Shown here: positions 45,726-57,345 of the stretch, piece by piece | Layout of the letters: each line of letters opens with the position of its first letter | How positions within the stretch are numbered: the stretch's first letter is position 1 | Origin: Aegilops tauschii subsp. strangulata | Lineage: Eukaryota; Streptophyta; Magnoliopsida; Poales; Poaceae | Direction: 5' to 3' | Assembly (NCBI RefSeq): GCF_002575655.3 | Contig: NC_053040.3 | Span: 149,607,148-149,671,147 of the forward strand | Length of the DNA: 64,000 nt | The notes under the pieces: generated by a model | Seen by the model: the letters and a program-made list of their open reading frames with translations, nothing else | Told to the model about the DNA's origin: nothing | Databases searched by the model: none | Program-made: the position numbers and the translations under genes

Positions 45726-46474
45726 GGTATTAAATAGCATATTGGATCTAAACATTTAATCATCCACCAAATAAACCATATAGTAATCAACTACAAGATG
45801 TAATCAACACTACTAGTCACCCACACGCACCAATTTATAGTTTCGGTAACAAGATTGAACACAAGAGCTGAACTAGGGTTTGAGATGAGATGGTGTTGTT
45901 GAAGATGTTGATGGAGATTGCCCTCTCCAAGATGGGAGAGTTGTTGGTGATGATGATGACGATGATTTCCCCCTCCGGGAGGGAAGTTCCCCCGGCGGAA
46001 TCGCTCCGCCGGAGGGCAAAAGTGCTCCTGCCCAAGTTCTTCCTCGAGACGGTGGCGCTCCGTCCCGAAAGTCATCCTTATTTTTTCTAGGTCAAAATGA
46101 CCTATATAGCAGAAGATGGGCACCGGAGGTGGGTCTGGGTGAGCACAACCCACCAGGGCGCGCTTGGGCTCCCTGGCGCGCCCAGGTGGGTTGTGCCCAC
46201 CTGGTGGGCCCCCTCTGGTAGTTATTTGCTCCAATATTCTTCAAATATTCAATAAAAAATCTCCGTAAAGTTTCAGCTTGTTTGGAGTTGTGCAGAATAG
46301 GTGGCCTAGCGTAGCTTTTCCTGGTCCAGATTTCCAGCTTCCGGAATTCTCCCTCTTTGTGTGTACCTTGCATATTATGAGAGAAAAGGCATTAGAATTA
46401 CTCCAGAAAGCATTATTATGCATAAAAACATCATAAATAACAGTAGGAAAACATGATGCAAAACGGACGTATCA
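45726..46474 (-). mobile_element. 5' LTR of E, outer part
   Basis: Minus-strand start TGATACGTCCGTTTTGCATC at 46474. With 27133-27902 it gives an LTR of about 1.5 kb. It contains a GC-rich inverted repeat (46136-46163 and 46174-46202, GGGCGCGC arms) and then a TATATAGG string near 46100 in transcription order. Confidence 0.85.
46136..46202. repeat. GC-rich inverted repeat inside LTR of E
   Basis: Arms of about 27 bases, containing ACAACCCACCAGGGCGCGC and its near reverse complement, around a short loop. Lies some 270-340 bases from the LTR start, like the block in A. Confidence 0.8.
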
Positions 46475-46783
46475 GCCTCCGGTCATATTCACGTAGTGCT
46501 TAGGCGAAGCCCTGCGTGGATCACTTCACCATCACCGTCACCATGCCGTCGTGCTGACGGAACTCTCCCTCGACACTTTGCTGGATCAAGAGTTCGAGGG
46601 ATGTCATCGAGCTGAACGCGTGCAAAACTCGGAGGTGTCGTACGTTTGGTGCTTGATCGGGCGGAACGAGAAGAAGTTCGACTACATCAACCGCGTTGTC
46701 AAATGCTTCCGCTTTCGGTCTACGAGGGTACGTGGACACACTCTCCCCCTCTCGTTGCTATGCATATCCTAGATAGATCTTGT
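46475..46783 (+). mobile_element. Copia LTR tail fragment
   Basis: The reverse complement of the outer part of the Copia LTR at 14620-14900 is recognisable (GGAGGTGTCGTAC, AACCGCGTTGTCA, TACGAGGGTACGTGGAC, CTCTCGTTGCTATGCAT), so this is the end of a BARE/Angela-like LTR on the + strand. It stops after AGATCTTGTGTG, before the canonical end. Its start is cut by the E LTR. Confidence 0.75.
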
Positions 46784-47775
46784 GTGCCTCCATTAGCTTA
46801 AAATAGAGAACATGCCCCTCCGCCAAGCTGTGGGCACGAGCAAAGGTTTTCCAGCCACGCCGGAGAAGCATGACGTGAGGGGCGGGGAACTCCACGTTCG
46901 CCCGTATACTGTCGTTGCAGCAACCCCTCATGTGCAGCCTCAGTCCGGGTGGTTGTTCCTCCTACATCACCCTCACAAAGGGAGTTGGGAGCCGAAGACG
47001 ACTGCGCGGAGGCCCGCGCAGCTGAACGATGAACTCCAACGGTTGGTCCCCAACGTGGCCTTCGTCCGGGGCAGGGACGGCTGGAGGAGGTGCTATCAGA
47101 GCCCCACCACGGCCTCCTCGACCCCGTGCGCCACAGCAGCTGCGTCCACGACCAACGGCGCCACCTTGCGCGCTGGACTCTGCTCTTGCGTCCCCAGCTG
47201 GAGGAGGGAGGCGTTGTCGAGAAGAAGCCCTCGTCGCCACTGTTGGAGGTCGTCCACGTCCTCTTCGCCGCACCATGGTGGAAGAAGGGTATCAGGCTAG
47301 CAGGGAGGAGAAGTGTGTGCGTAAACCCCACGTCCATGTCCTTTTTATAGGGGAGCATGGCCGGGGGCTGGCTCCTCACCACCTGGGAAGGGGCTGCCCC
47401 GTTCCACCAATCTTGCCTCCCTGCGTTGCCGACGATGCCCATAATCAATGACCGTCCACCTGCGCCTATCCACGGCGCCTAGCTTTCTGCCATGGCACTC
47501 ATTCCCGCACCCTCCACGCCCGCTACCAACCCTGTGCAATGCATGCAGTGTACATGGAGGAAACGACATGTGTGGTGGGTGAGTAAAATGGCAGTTACCC
47601 CTCCTTGTGAACGTGGGCGGCTCGTGAGCCACCATGTGGGTACTCCCATGTCGTTCGGCACGACTCGCGGGGAAAGCGGTAACTGACTCAATCAAAGGTT
47701 AATGAAGAAGCAAGGAAAACATCTAGAGAGACTTAAAACCCGTAGTGGCATGACCCAGGTGCTCACTTGTGTGAT
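46784..47775. other. Unassigned GC-rich sequence
   Basis: Long ORFs occur on both strands (46798-47448 minus, 47029-47451 plus), as is usual in GC-rich DNA, but none shows a domain or repeated motif. No boundary sequences are recognised. Could be part of an unnamed element or old host DNA. Confidence 0.4.
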
Positions 47776-48738
47776 TGTTGGGGCCTACTCCAACAATGCT
47801 CAGCAGCACGTATGGGCCAGGCCCGGGGGCTCCTGTCGGTGCAACAAACATTTGCATTTGTTGCCCGGACTTACACACAGGCACACAAGCATCATTTGTT
47901 CAACATCAACACCTGAGCCAGATAAGCAGCTCTTACTGAGATCAAAGAGCGGATCAAGAAGACCAAGAATAAGCACAACAGAAGAATATCACCTTGAGAA
48001 AGCCTCCCCTGCCGGGCAGGAGGGCCTGGCCGGGTCGAGGCCGCCCAGGGGCAAGTCCAAGACTCCCCCGGTAGGCTTGTCGGGTCCGCCGAGGGCGGAA
48101 TCCCCGCCAAGATACCACCTCTCCACCGCATGGCGACGCAAATCAGTGCGGAGTCAAGCCCCCACGCGATTAAGTGGCCTCTGCTAAGCACGTGGCGGCC
48201 CATTCGAAGACAAGATTTATCCAAGTGACACCCGTCCAAAAGCGTGTCAAGATGATAAGCAAGAGATGGTTAAGCGGCTCGGCAGGCCTGCCGGGCTTCG
48301 TCCTCTGGTTGACACCTATCAGTGCATTTAATGCACTTTGTCCTAACTGCCAGAGTTAGGTATGATAGCAGTATTGGCTATCTAATCAGTAGATAAAGAC
48401 TGTTTTGCCATTGCGGTTACCTCTTAAGCTATAAAAGGAGGTCCAAGGTGACCTAACAAAGGATTCGGACCCTCGCACACTTGTACGCGCGTATTTGCAC
48501 TCCCCGAGGCCTCCTTGCCAGGCTCGAGCACCGCATGCTCATTGTGTTCTTCCACTCAATCCACCAAAAAGCAGGAGTAGGGTTTTACGCTATCCAACGG
48601 CCCGAACCTGGGTAAAAATCACTCATGTCATCGTCGCCGTGTTGTTCTATGGCTTCTGCTCTTTGTGCAACGTGATCCCTCCTTGCCAAACCACAAAGGG
48701 GCTGATGGCCCCATAGGTGTTCGTGATCCACCACGACA
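47776..48738 (+). mobile_element. Lone LTR related to element H
   Basis: Starts TGTTGGGGCCTACTCC and ends near CCACCACGACA (TG...CA). The middle part (AGTTAGGTATGATAGCA, a TATAAAAGG string at 48432, CCGAACCTGGGTAAA, CCACAAAGGGGCTGA) aligns with the LTR at 53890-54706 on the other strand. No primer-binding site or internal sequence follows; F sequence begins at 48739. Left flank GTGAT and right flank GTGAG are similar, but flanking DNA does not otherwise match, so a clean solo LTR is unproven. Confidence 0.6.
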
Positions 48739-51400
48739 GTGAGTGTCGGAGATTTTTCAATAACATTAATACCATTCACTTGGAATTGTTTCTTCGGAAA
48801 GTGCACCGTATGCTCATTACCATTGATATGAAAAGTGAACTTGCTTTTGTTGCAAGCAATAACAACCCCTGCAGTATTCAAAAAGGGTCAACCAAGGATA
48901 ATTGACATGTTTTTGTCCTTGGGCATCTCAAGGATAACAAAGTCTGTTAAGATAGTAACATTTGCAACAACAATGGGCACATCCACACAAATACGATAGG
49001 TATGGCAGTTGATTTGCCAGCCATTTGCAAAGGTATTTCAGTAGGTGTGAGTTTATTCAAATCAAGTCTTTTATATAAAGAGAAGGCATAACACTAACAC
49101 CAACTCCTCAATCACACAAAGCAGTTTTGACATAATTTATTTTGATGGAGCAAGGTATAGTTGGTATTCCTGGGTCTCCAAGTTTTTTAGGCACTCCATC
49201 CTTAAAAGAATAATTAGCAAGCATGGTGGATATTCCAGCTTTAGGTATATTTATTTTATTAGTGATGATGTCTTTCATGTATTTTGCATAAGGGGCCATC
49301 TTTAAAACATTAGTCAAGCGAGTGCAGAAAAAGACTGGCCTAAGCATTTCAGCAAAGCGTTCAAATTCTTCATCACCCCTTTTCTTAGTTGGTTTAGGTG
49401 GAAAGGGCATGGGTGTCTGAACCCATGGTTCTCTTTTCCTTACCATGTTTTCTAGCAACAAAGTCTCTTTTATCATATCTTTTATTCTTAGGTTGTGGGT
49501 TATCAAGATCAAGAGCAGGTTCTATCTCAACATCATTATCTGGTTGGGTGCCTTCATGAACATCTTCATTATCATTCTCATTATTGCTAGGTGAATTTTC
49601 ATTACCAGACTGAGTTTCAGCATCTGAGATAGAGACATCATTGCTATTTTCAGGAGGTTTTTCTATTTCAGGTTCACTAGAGGTATGCAAGGTCCTATCA
49701 TTTTTCTTTTTCTTCTTCCTTTTAGAAGGACTAGGGGCATCAATATCAATTCTTTGAGAGTCTTGTTCAATTCTTTTAGGGTGTCCCTTAGGATAAAGTG
49801 GTTCCTGAGTCATTTTACCTCCTCTAGTTTCTACTCTAACAACAAAATCATTTATATTATTATTCATTTCACTAAGCAATTATCTTTGAGATTTAGCAAC
49901 TTGTTCTAACTGAGTTTGAACCATAGAAGCATGTGTTCCTACACCCCTAACATCATTTGTAATTCTAAATAACAAGCCACTCAAGCGAGAAATCATATCA
50001 GAGTTGTATTTTAATTGTTTCATAACATTTGCATTAAAGTGATCTTGTTTGATGATGTACCTATCAAATTCATATAGGCATTGACTAGGATGTTTGTTGT
50101 AAGGGATGTCACTTTCATCATACTTTATAAAAGAATTTACCTCTACCACCTGTGGAGGTGGTGGTTTGTCAAGTCTATGTATTTCTTCAATAGGTGTAAA
50201 TTCTTAACATCTTCAGCTTTAATACCTTTTTCCTTCATACATTTCTTTGCCTCTTGCATATCTTCAGGACTGAGATATAAGATACCCCTCTTCTTCGGAG
50301 TGGGTTTAGGTGGTGGTTCAGGAAGAGTCCAATCATCATAATTTTTCAATATATTGTTCAATAATTCCTCATCTTGTTCAATAGCTCGTTCCCTGAAAAC
50401 ACAACCAGCACAACTATCTAGGAAGTCCCTAGAAGCATCGTTAGTCCATTATAGAAGATATCAAGTATTTGATTTTTCTTAAGAGGGTGATCAGGCAAAG
50501 CATTAAGCAATTGGAGAAGCCTCCCCCAAGCTTGTGGGAGACTCTCTTCTTCAATTTGCACAAAGTTAAATATTTCCTGTAAGGCGGCTTCTTTCTTATG
50601 AGCAGGAAAATATTTTTCAGAGAAGTAGTAAATCATATCCTGGGGACTACGCACACAACCAGGAGCAAGAGTATTATACCATATCTTAGCATCACCCTTT
50701 AATGAGAGTGGAAATAATTTGAGGATATAGTAAAAGCGAATCTTCTCATCATTAGCAAAAAAGGGTGGCTATATCGTTTAATTTAGTAAGATGTGCAACT
50801 ACAGTTTCAGTTTCATAGCCATGAAAAGGATCATATTCAACCAAAGTAATTAACTCTGGGTCGACAGAGAATTCATAATCCTTATCGGTAACAAAGATAG
50901 CTGAAGTAGCAAACTTAGGATCACATTTAATTCTGGCATTCAAAGATTTTTCCTTCAGTTTGCATAGTAATTTCTTAAGATCATCTCTATCATTGTAAGC
51001 ATGAAAGTCTCTAGCAATCTCCTCATCCATAACATAACCTTCAGGTATCTTAGGCATTTCAAATCTAGGAGAGCTAGGTCTAATAGGTGTTTCAAGATTT
51101 TCAGTTTCAAGTACTTCATCAGTTTCAATAATTTCATCAGTTTCAGCATTCTCAATATCCTTAGCTCTAGCAATTTTTTTCATCAAGAATTTCACCTAGT
51201 GGCACATTATCATTAGGCAAGTTACAAGCATCATTCATAACAGAAGTAGCATCATCAATAACTTGTGACATATCAGGATTAATAACATGTGGTGGTGTTG
51301 CAAGTCTACTCAAAACAGAAGGTGAATCAAGTGCAGAGTGTGATGGCAAATCCTTACCTCCCCTTCAGATTCTTCATAGTGGTAAATAGATAATAATCCC
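48739..51400 (-). pseudogene. Element F: gag and protease start
   Basis: A string of open pieces in mixed frames: 50752-51195 (acidic N-terminal region with Glu/Thr repeats), 50418-50654 (gag core, YYFSEKYFPAHKKEAALQEIF, LPQAWGRLLQLLNALPDHPL), 50143-50361, 49880-50149, 49394-49879 (charged linker), 49108-49512 (RFAEMLRPVFFCTRLTNVLKMAPYAKYMKDI), and 48740-48880 (protease end, LNTAGVVIACNKSKFTF). At least four frame changes. Gag assignment is clear from the core; the protease active site is only partly left. Confidence 0.78.
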
Positions 51401-51426
51401 AAATGACTCAACCAATATAGCTATGC

Positions 51427-51444
51427 TCCCCGGCAACGGCGCCA
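51427..51444 (-). other. Primer-binding site of F
   Basis: Minus strand TGGCGCCGTTGCCGGGGA, 11 bases inside the LTR; identical to that of E. Confidence 0.85.
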
Positions 51445-51455
51445 AAAAAAGGTCT

Positions 51456-52793
51456 TGATAACCCACAAGTATAGGGGATCGCAACAATTTTCGAGGGTAG
51501 AGTATTCAACCCAAATTTATAGATTCGACACAAGGGGAGCCAAAGAATATTTGCAAGTATTAGTAGTTGAGTTGTCAATTCAACCACACCTGGAGATTAA
51601 GTATCTACAGCAAGGCGATCAGTAGCACAGTAATATGATGGTTTTGATAGCAGTGGTAACAGTAGTAGCAACGGTAATAGTGATAGCAATGATTTTGTAG
51701 AAAGTGTAATAGTAACAATAGCAATAGTAACTTAGCAAGAGCAATATGTGGACAACTCGTAGTCATTGGATTGGTGCATTCGTTGGATGATATTCATGAT
51801 ATGACAGTCATAACCTAGGGCGATACAAAACTAGCTCCAGTTCATAAATATAATGTAGGCATGTATTCCGTAAATAGTCATACATGCTTATGAAAAGAAC
51901 TTGCATGGCATTTTTTGTCCTACCCTCCCGTATTAACACATAGTGAATACATGAACTCCTCAAACTACGGTCATCACCGGAAAGTATCCCAATTACTGTC
52001 ACAATGGGGTTTACGATCATAACACGTAATAGGTGAATATGACTTGCAAGATCGGATCTAGAACATAGATATAATGGTGAAAACATAAACGGCTCAGATC
52101 TGAATTCATGGCACCCGGGCCCTAGAAACAAGCATTAAGCATAGCAAAGGCATAACAACATCAATCTTAGAACATAGTGGATACTAGGGATCAAGCCCTA
52201 ACAAAACTAACTCGATTAGATGATGAATCTCATCCAACTCCTCACCGACCAGCGAGCCTACAAAGGAATTACTCACTCCCGGTGGGGAGCATCATGGAAA
52301 TGGTGATGAAGGGGGGTTGGTGATGAAAAGACCGAAGATTCCCCCTCAGGAGCCCCGAACGGGCTCCAGATCTGGCCTCCCGACGAAGAACAGGAGGTGG
52401 TGGCGGCTCTGTATCATAAAACGCGATGAAACTTCCTCTCCTATTTTTTCTCTGAAAATAGGTATTTATGGAGTTGGAATTAGGGCCAGGGGGCCACGAG
52501 ATGGACACAACCCACCAGGGTGCGCCAGAGGGGGGAGGCGCCCTTGTGTATCTTGCCCAACCAGGGCACCCCTCCGGTGGTTCTTGGTTCCAGTATTTTT
52601 TATATATTTTGAAATAATTGTCCGAAAAGTTTCGTCCAAATCCGAGAACTTATATTTCTGCACACAAAAAAATACCATGGTAGTTCTGCTGAAAACAGCG
52701 TTAGTCAGGGTTAGTTTCATTCAAATCATGCAAATTAGAGTCCAAAACAAGAGCAAAAGCGTTAGGCAAAGTAGATACGACGGAGACGTATCA
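51456..52793 (-). mobile_element. 5' LTR of F
   Basis: 1338 bases, TGATACGTCTCCGTCGTATC start at 52793 and ACTTGTGGGTTATCA end at 51456. Complete reference copy for the broken LTR of A. Contains a GC-rich block around 52490-52570 and poly-trinucleotide-like GTAACAGTAGTAGC text near 51640-51740. Confidence 0.85.
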
Positions 52794-53866
52794 CGACTCC
52801 CAGCCCTGTTGAATGGTGGTACGAGCATCTTCCGCTCGCCTTTCCAGCGGCACTTGCCGTTGATCTCATTGAGTTCGCAGATCTAAGGAGGCCATCGGCA
52901 CATCATCAGGCTCGGCAGTATACTGGGTTCGCTGCGGTTGCTGACGTTGCTGCTGGGGTTGTTGCCGTGGAGGCGATTGCACCGTTGGTGCACCACCTAT
53001 AATATGGCCTTCAGTCTGAGCTACTGGTGTTGTTTGTGAGCGACGTGAGGGTTTTGCCAGCTGGGATTTGTTTGCTTCCGCAAATACAATCAAACTTTGG
53101 ATGGTGGCCCTCCACTCATCCATCTTGTCTGCTATCGGAGGAGAGTTCAACAGTATTTGGGCTCGCGCCATCGCCGCCTCCATTGCCGTCGAAGGTAAAT
53201 TGGAGTGCGAAGAACGCGATGTCGCTCGACTCCTGGCAGAGCCTGCAGGAGCGTCGTTGTGATCCTGCCGTAGTACTGCAGGAGTGACGGCAGGTTGGCG
53301 TGGCGGAGGTGGAGTCTGAAGATCTTGGACCCGATCGACCGGTGTCTTGACGTGCGTGCATTGCTATGCATGTTCAACAACGCCGCTCGGCGTCACGTCA
53401 GGTCCATCTTGCGATGGACGCGGCGTGTGCTTCGACATCATCTCCCTCACCGCCGCTTGAGTCACTGCAATGGGAAGGTCTCGGCTTGCACCCGACCGGA
53501 CAGTGTTGCTCTGATGGCTGCGCTCGCCGGTGTGTCAAGGAGGCGGAGCTGCGTGCCCTCGCCGCCTCCGCCATTGTTGTCATCTTCGCCAGAGGGTCGT
53601 GGAAAGTGACTGCCTCCAGCACCCCCGCCACCTGTTCCCGCTGCAGTGGTCACGGCAACTGTGCGCTGGTTGTGCCTACCACAACGTTCGCACCATCCGC
53701 AGCAGTGGCGCCGATTGCGCCACCTGTAGACATGTGTGAAGGAAGCTTGGATGTGGAAGGCTTCGTCGCCATGGAACCCTTTTTTTGGGCGCCATGGATG
53801 ACGAAGATGGTGATGAAGCTCGATGAAGCCACTCGTCGTCCGCTAATCCGGGTTAACACCAGTGAT
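52794..53866 (-). pseudogene. Element H: leader and gag N-terminus
   Basis: Minus strand, after the primer-binding site. Two Gly/Ala/Thr-rich open pieces (53650-53886, 53462-53653) then 52866-53183, with KMDEWRATIQSLIVFAEANK and a Gln/Pro-rich stretch (QQPQQQRQQPQRTQ). This fits the start of a Gypsy gag read in several frames. It is cut at 52793 by the F LTR. No other domain. Confidence 0.6.
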
Positions 53867-53889
53867 CCCCCTACCTGGCGCGCCAAAGA
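53867..53889 (-). other. Primer-binding site of H
   Basis: Minus strand TTGGCGCGCCAGGTAGGGGG, three to four bases after the LTR end. This form is common in a group of Triticeae LTR elements. Confidence 0.65.
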
Positions 53890-54706
53890 TGTTGGTGTGG
53901 AATGACTATCTATGAGGTGAGTCAGCCCCTTTGTGGTTCAGTTGGGGGAATGCACAAAACCCAAAGAGCTGGACTAACAAAGGGCGCAACAATCTTTACC
54001 CAGGTTCGGGCCACCTTTGAGGTGTAACACCCTACTCCTGCTTTGGTGTATTGGGACTATGGGTGCACAAGTACAAGGAGCACTTTCCCCCAGCAAGGTG
54101 CAAGGAGAAGGCAGCTACACGAGCAAGTGTGCGGCATAAAACAATGAACTTACATGTTGATTAGATGGTAAACGGTGCTATCATACCTAACTCTGTCAGT
54201 CTAGGACAAAATCATTTAATGCTCTGTTAGGTGTCACGAGGAGGAGAAGCCCCGGCAAGGTTGCCGCACCGCTTGCCCAGCCGCCTCCTAATATGTTGAC
54301 ACGCCTATGGGACGGGTGTCATTAAAGGTAATTTCCCTTCCAGTGAGTTGCCACGTGCCCGACAGGTCCCATCGAACCACCTGTGAGCTCAACACCTCAC
54401 CAATTAGTGACTAGCTGATCGATGAGGTGGAGAGCTGGTGGCTGGCAAGAATTTGCTGGCCACGGAGCTTGTCGGGCCTTCGCCTTGCCGACAAGGGCTA
54501 CTTCTAGTGTCTTTTCTTGTTCTCCTCCTCAGCTAAGTAGATCATCTTAGCCTTGAGTCTTGGTCTTCTTGACACGCCACTTGATCTCTCAGGAGCAGCT
54601 TCCCTTGGCTTGGGATATCCTTGGTAAGCTCTTTGGTTGGCAAGGGAGTTGCTACTCGTCTGTGCATAAGTCAGGGTACAAAACACCCATGTTTCATACA
54701 CCAACA
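53890..54706 (-). mobile_element. 5' LTR of H
   Basis: Minus strand from TGTTGGTGTATG at 54706 to CCACACCAACA at 53890; the ends form an 8-base inverted repeat TGTTGGTG/CACCAACA. 817 bases. The part 53950-54330 is related to the lone LTR at 47776-48738 in opposite orientation. Confidence 0.75.
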
Positions 54707-55240
54707 GCAAAGTGGAGGCGACCAAGGGAAGGTGTTGGAGCCTGGGAGTTAGGGAGATGACATGGGTGAGGTTGGCGGGGTAGGCGATATATACGGACAT
54801 GGGTCGATGGAGGAGTGCCTGGTACTGGAGGACAGTGAGGCTGGCTCCCGCGGCTAGCGGAGAGAGGCATTGGCTGAGAGAGCATGCTGGTGAGGTCGGG
54901 TGCGAGGGTCTCATGTTGCTACGTAGCCCATCCCAAGAAATCCATGTCGATGGCCTATGACTACCGTATCCAGCCGAGGGAGGTTCAGTGGAGTCGGAGA
55001 GGTCAGGGGCATGCAGTGCTCTACTGCCATTGCCCATGGGGAGAGGCGAGCGTCGTTTGACGGCCACGAGAGAGACGACGCTTCTGATGCGTAGGAAGGG
55101 TGGATTTGAACTAGGAGGAGGAAGAAGAGAAAGAGGCACGACTGCGCCAGATCAAGGCGAGAGGCTACGGTGGGGTGGGACCAGCGCACTTTTTGGAGTC
55201 CATGAGAAACATCTAGTCTAGCCTAAACACATAGTTAAAA
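54707..55240. other. Unassigned sequence
   Basis: Open frames on both strands (54504-55139 minus, 54988-55221 plus) show no domain. The minus ORF runs partly through the H LTR, which argues against a gene. Confidence 0.4.
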
Positions 55241-55664
55241 CATCTACAACCGTGCCTAGCAAATCTTGCCCCCTAAACATTCACGGACGTACCCGGTCAA
55301 TGTCCAGGCATGTCCGTTTGAGCCCCTATTTTTCCGCCCATGCAACCATACTCCTCATTTTCTCACTTATATACTTATATGTCTGGTCACTTGCATGTGA
55401 TTGATAAAGATGATTAGGGAGAAAGAAAGAGAAAAAGGTGTATGGGTGGGTCATGTCCTACGTGGCAGACTGACAGAGCGCGTTTGGGCGTGTCTGCGAG
55501 CCCTCATATCCTTTCTACATTTGGTCTCAATATGAGGGTCGTACACAGATGATATGACATGTCCGGTCGGGTCATTTTTTTTCTTTCTCTCTCTTGTCCG
55601 TTCGCTAACCGGGTGTGTCCCCGTATGTTTGGGGGAGGATTTGAGGATGCCAGCTATAGAGACT
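55241..55664. mobile_element. MITE-like element
   Basis: Left end CATCTACAACCGTGCC and following AAATCTTGCCCCCTAAAC are roughly mirrored at the right (GTTTGGGGGAGGATTTGAGG, ending ATAGAGAC). About 420 bases with no coding. This terminal pattern (GCATCTCCAAC-like) occurs in many grass MITEs. Target duplication not certain. Confidence 0.55.
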
Positions 55665-55789
55665 CTTATAAAACCAGAAATGAACAGTGTTAAAAAAATG
55701 AAAGTGAATCACAAGGAAAATCAGGACACGCGTTAGCTAGAGGAGAGCCAACGTCCAAGCTTGCTAGGAGGCTTCCTAGCTTTTTTGGA

Positions 55790-57345
55790 AAAGGGGCGCT
55801 TTATTACTTAAAAGATTTAAGCATTACACCCGACCTCTGTATAACTAAGATGCACATAGCCAAACAAGGTCCTCTCATAAAAAAGGCGAAATACAAAGAG
55901 ACATGTAGAGCCCGTATAACGCCTAAAGCGTAGGGGGGCCAATCCTAAGAACATGCTGCCACCCATGTTGCGTAAAAGCATCCCTCGCCGTAGCCTCCAA
56001 TCGTGTACACACCTCCGTAAACAGGTCTCGATTCTCCACGCGTTGTAGAGACGACCATAAACGAAGAGTCCCGGTACATCTGTAGATAACCTGCATCAGA
56101 GAAGTACTTTTATCATGAAAAACCTTATCATTTCTATACAGCCAAAGCGACCAAATAACGGCAAGCGCTTCCACCCTGAGAAGAATTCTAAACCTGTGAG
56201 CAATCCCATGTAACCAGTTGCCAAATACATTAGCAACACTATAAGGAGGATACAAGCCAGAAGCTATTTGGATGGCTGACCATATAGAACGAGCCAATTT
56301 GCATTAGAAGAAGAAATGTTTTATTGTCCCATCATGGTGACAAAAGACACATTGTGTACTTCCATGCCAATTCCTCTTAATAAGGTTATCTTTAGTAAGA
56401 ATGACTCCGCGACGAAGATACCATGCAAAGATTTCATTCTTAAGAGGTATCTTCATCTTCCAGATCTTCTTATTATTATCAACTGGCACCGAGAATTGTC
56501 CATTCCCATGGAGGTTTCATCGGAATATATCAGACCTATGTGACAATTGCATCATGGACAACCGCTGGAGCAGGATGTTCCGTGATTGGAGTCTGGGTCC
56601 AATTAAATCTCTTTTGAATGTCACATTAGGCGGAAATGATTCCATTACCGTGGCGATAGTATCACTCTTATGGCGCACAATGTTGTATAGAGCCGGATAT
56701 TGTCCCGGAGTGTGGCATTTCCTAGCCACTTGTTCTCCCAGAATCTAATTTCCGAGCCGTTCTTAATCAAGAAGGATCCATAGCAGAAGAAATATTTCTT
56801 TGTAGCCATTAGACCCACCCAAAAGTGGGAATCCCGAGGCTTCCAATATACTTGGGATACTGCCTTGGAACCCAAATATTTCCTTCTTAGGAGGGTTTGC
56901 CATACACCATCTTCCGTCAGTAATTTAAACAACCATTTACCGAGGAGGGCCCTATTCTTAACCTCAAGGTCATGAATGCCCAACCCGCCTTGGTCTTTGG
57001 ACGGCAAACCACACTCCATTTGGCCAGTCGATATTTCTTTCTCTCGCTATCTCCTTGTCAAAAGAATCTTGACCGGAAATAATCTAATCTAGTAAGACTT
57101 TTTTTGGCAACTGGAAGAAGGAAATCATATATAGTACCATATTACTTAGTACTGAATTTATGAGTACCAATCTTCCATCCAGAGACAACAATTTACCTTT
57201 CCAACTGTTAAGTCTTTTTTGCAGTCTCTCCTCGACGTGTTTTCATTTAGCATCTGTGAGTCTCCGATAATGTATCGGTATCCCCAAATATGTGATAGGA
57301 AACTGGAGGAGGCATCCTAGCTTAGCCCCTTTAAATCTTTCATGC
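55790..57345 (-). pseudogene. 5'-truncated LINE, RT C-terminus and zinc-binding tail
   Basis: Minus strand. Pieces: about 57340-57020 (RT end: YLGIPIHYRRLTDAK, then a thumb region with LSLDGRLVLINSVLSN), 56645-57019 (GGLGIHDLEVKNRALLGKWLFKL, IRFWENKWLG), 56304-56489 (zinc-binding zf-RVT region, KIPLKNEIFAWYL, NWHGSTQCVFCHHDG) and 55923-56297 (C-terminal WSLWLYRNDKVFHDKS). Stops and frame changes are frequent. No endonuclease or RT catalytic core is left, as in 5'-truncated LINE copies. The 3' end is near 55790; a poly-A remnant is not obvious. Confidence 0.85.

Larger units (their letters stand above)
48739..52793 (-). mobile_element. Element F, 5' half of an Athila-like Gypsy
   Basis: Minus strand. 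5' LTR 51456-52793, primer-binding site, gag and start of protease, then cut at 48739. RT, RNase H, integrase and 3' LTR are absent. The LTR is of the same family as A (first 130 bases nearly alike). Confidence 0.85.

Noticed and set aside
46798..47448. 216-residue ORF on the minus strand as host gene
   Set aside because: Arg/Trp/Ser-rich text of a GC-rich stretch, with equally long ORFs on the other strand and no domain.
47771..48743. Clean solo LTR with target duplication
   Set aside because: Flanks GTGAT and GTGAG are only similar and the left flank does not continue element F.
54504..55139. 211-residue ORF on the minus strand
   Set aside because: It crosses the boundary of the H LTR at 54706, so it is not a unit.
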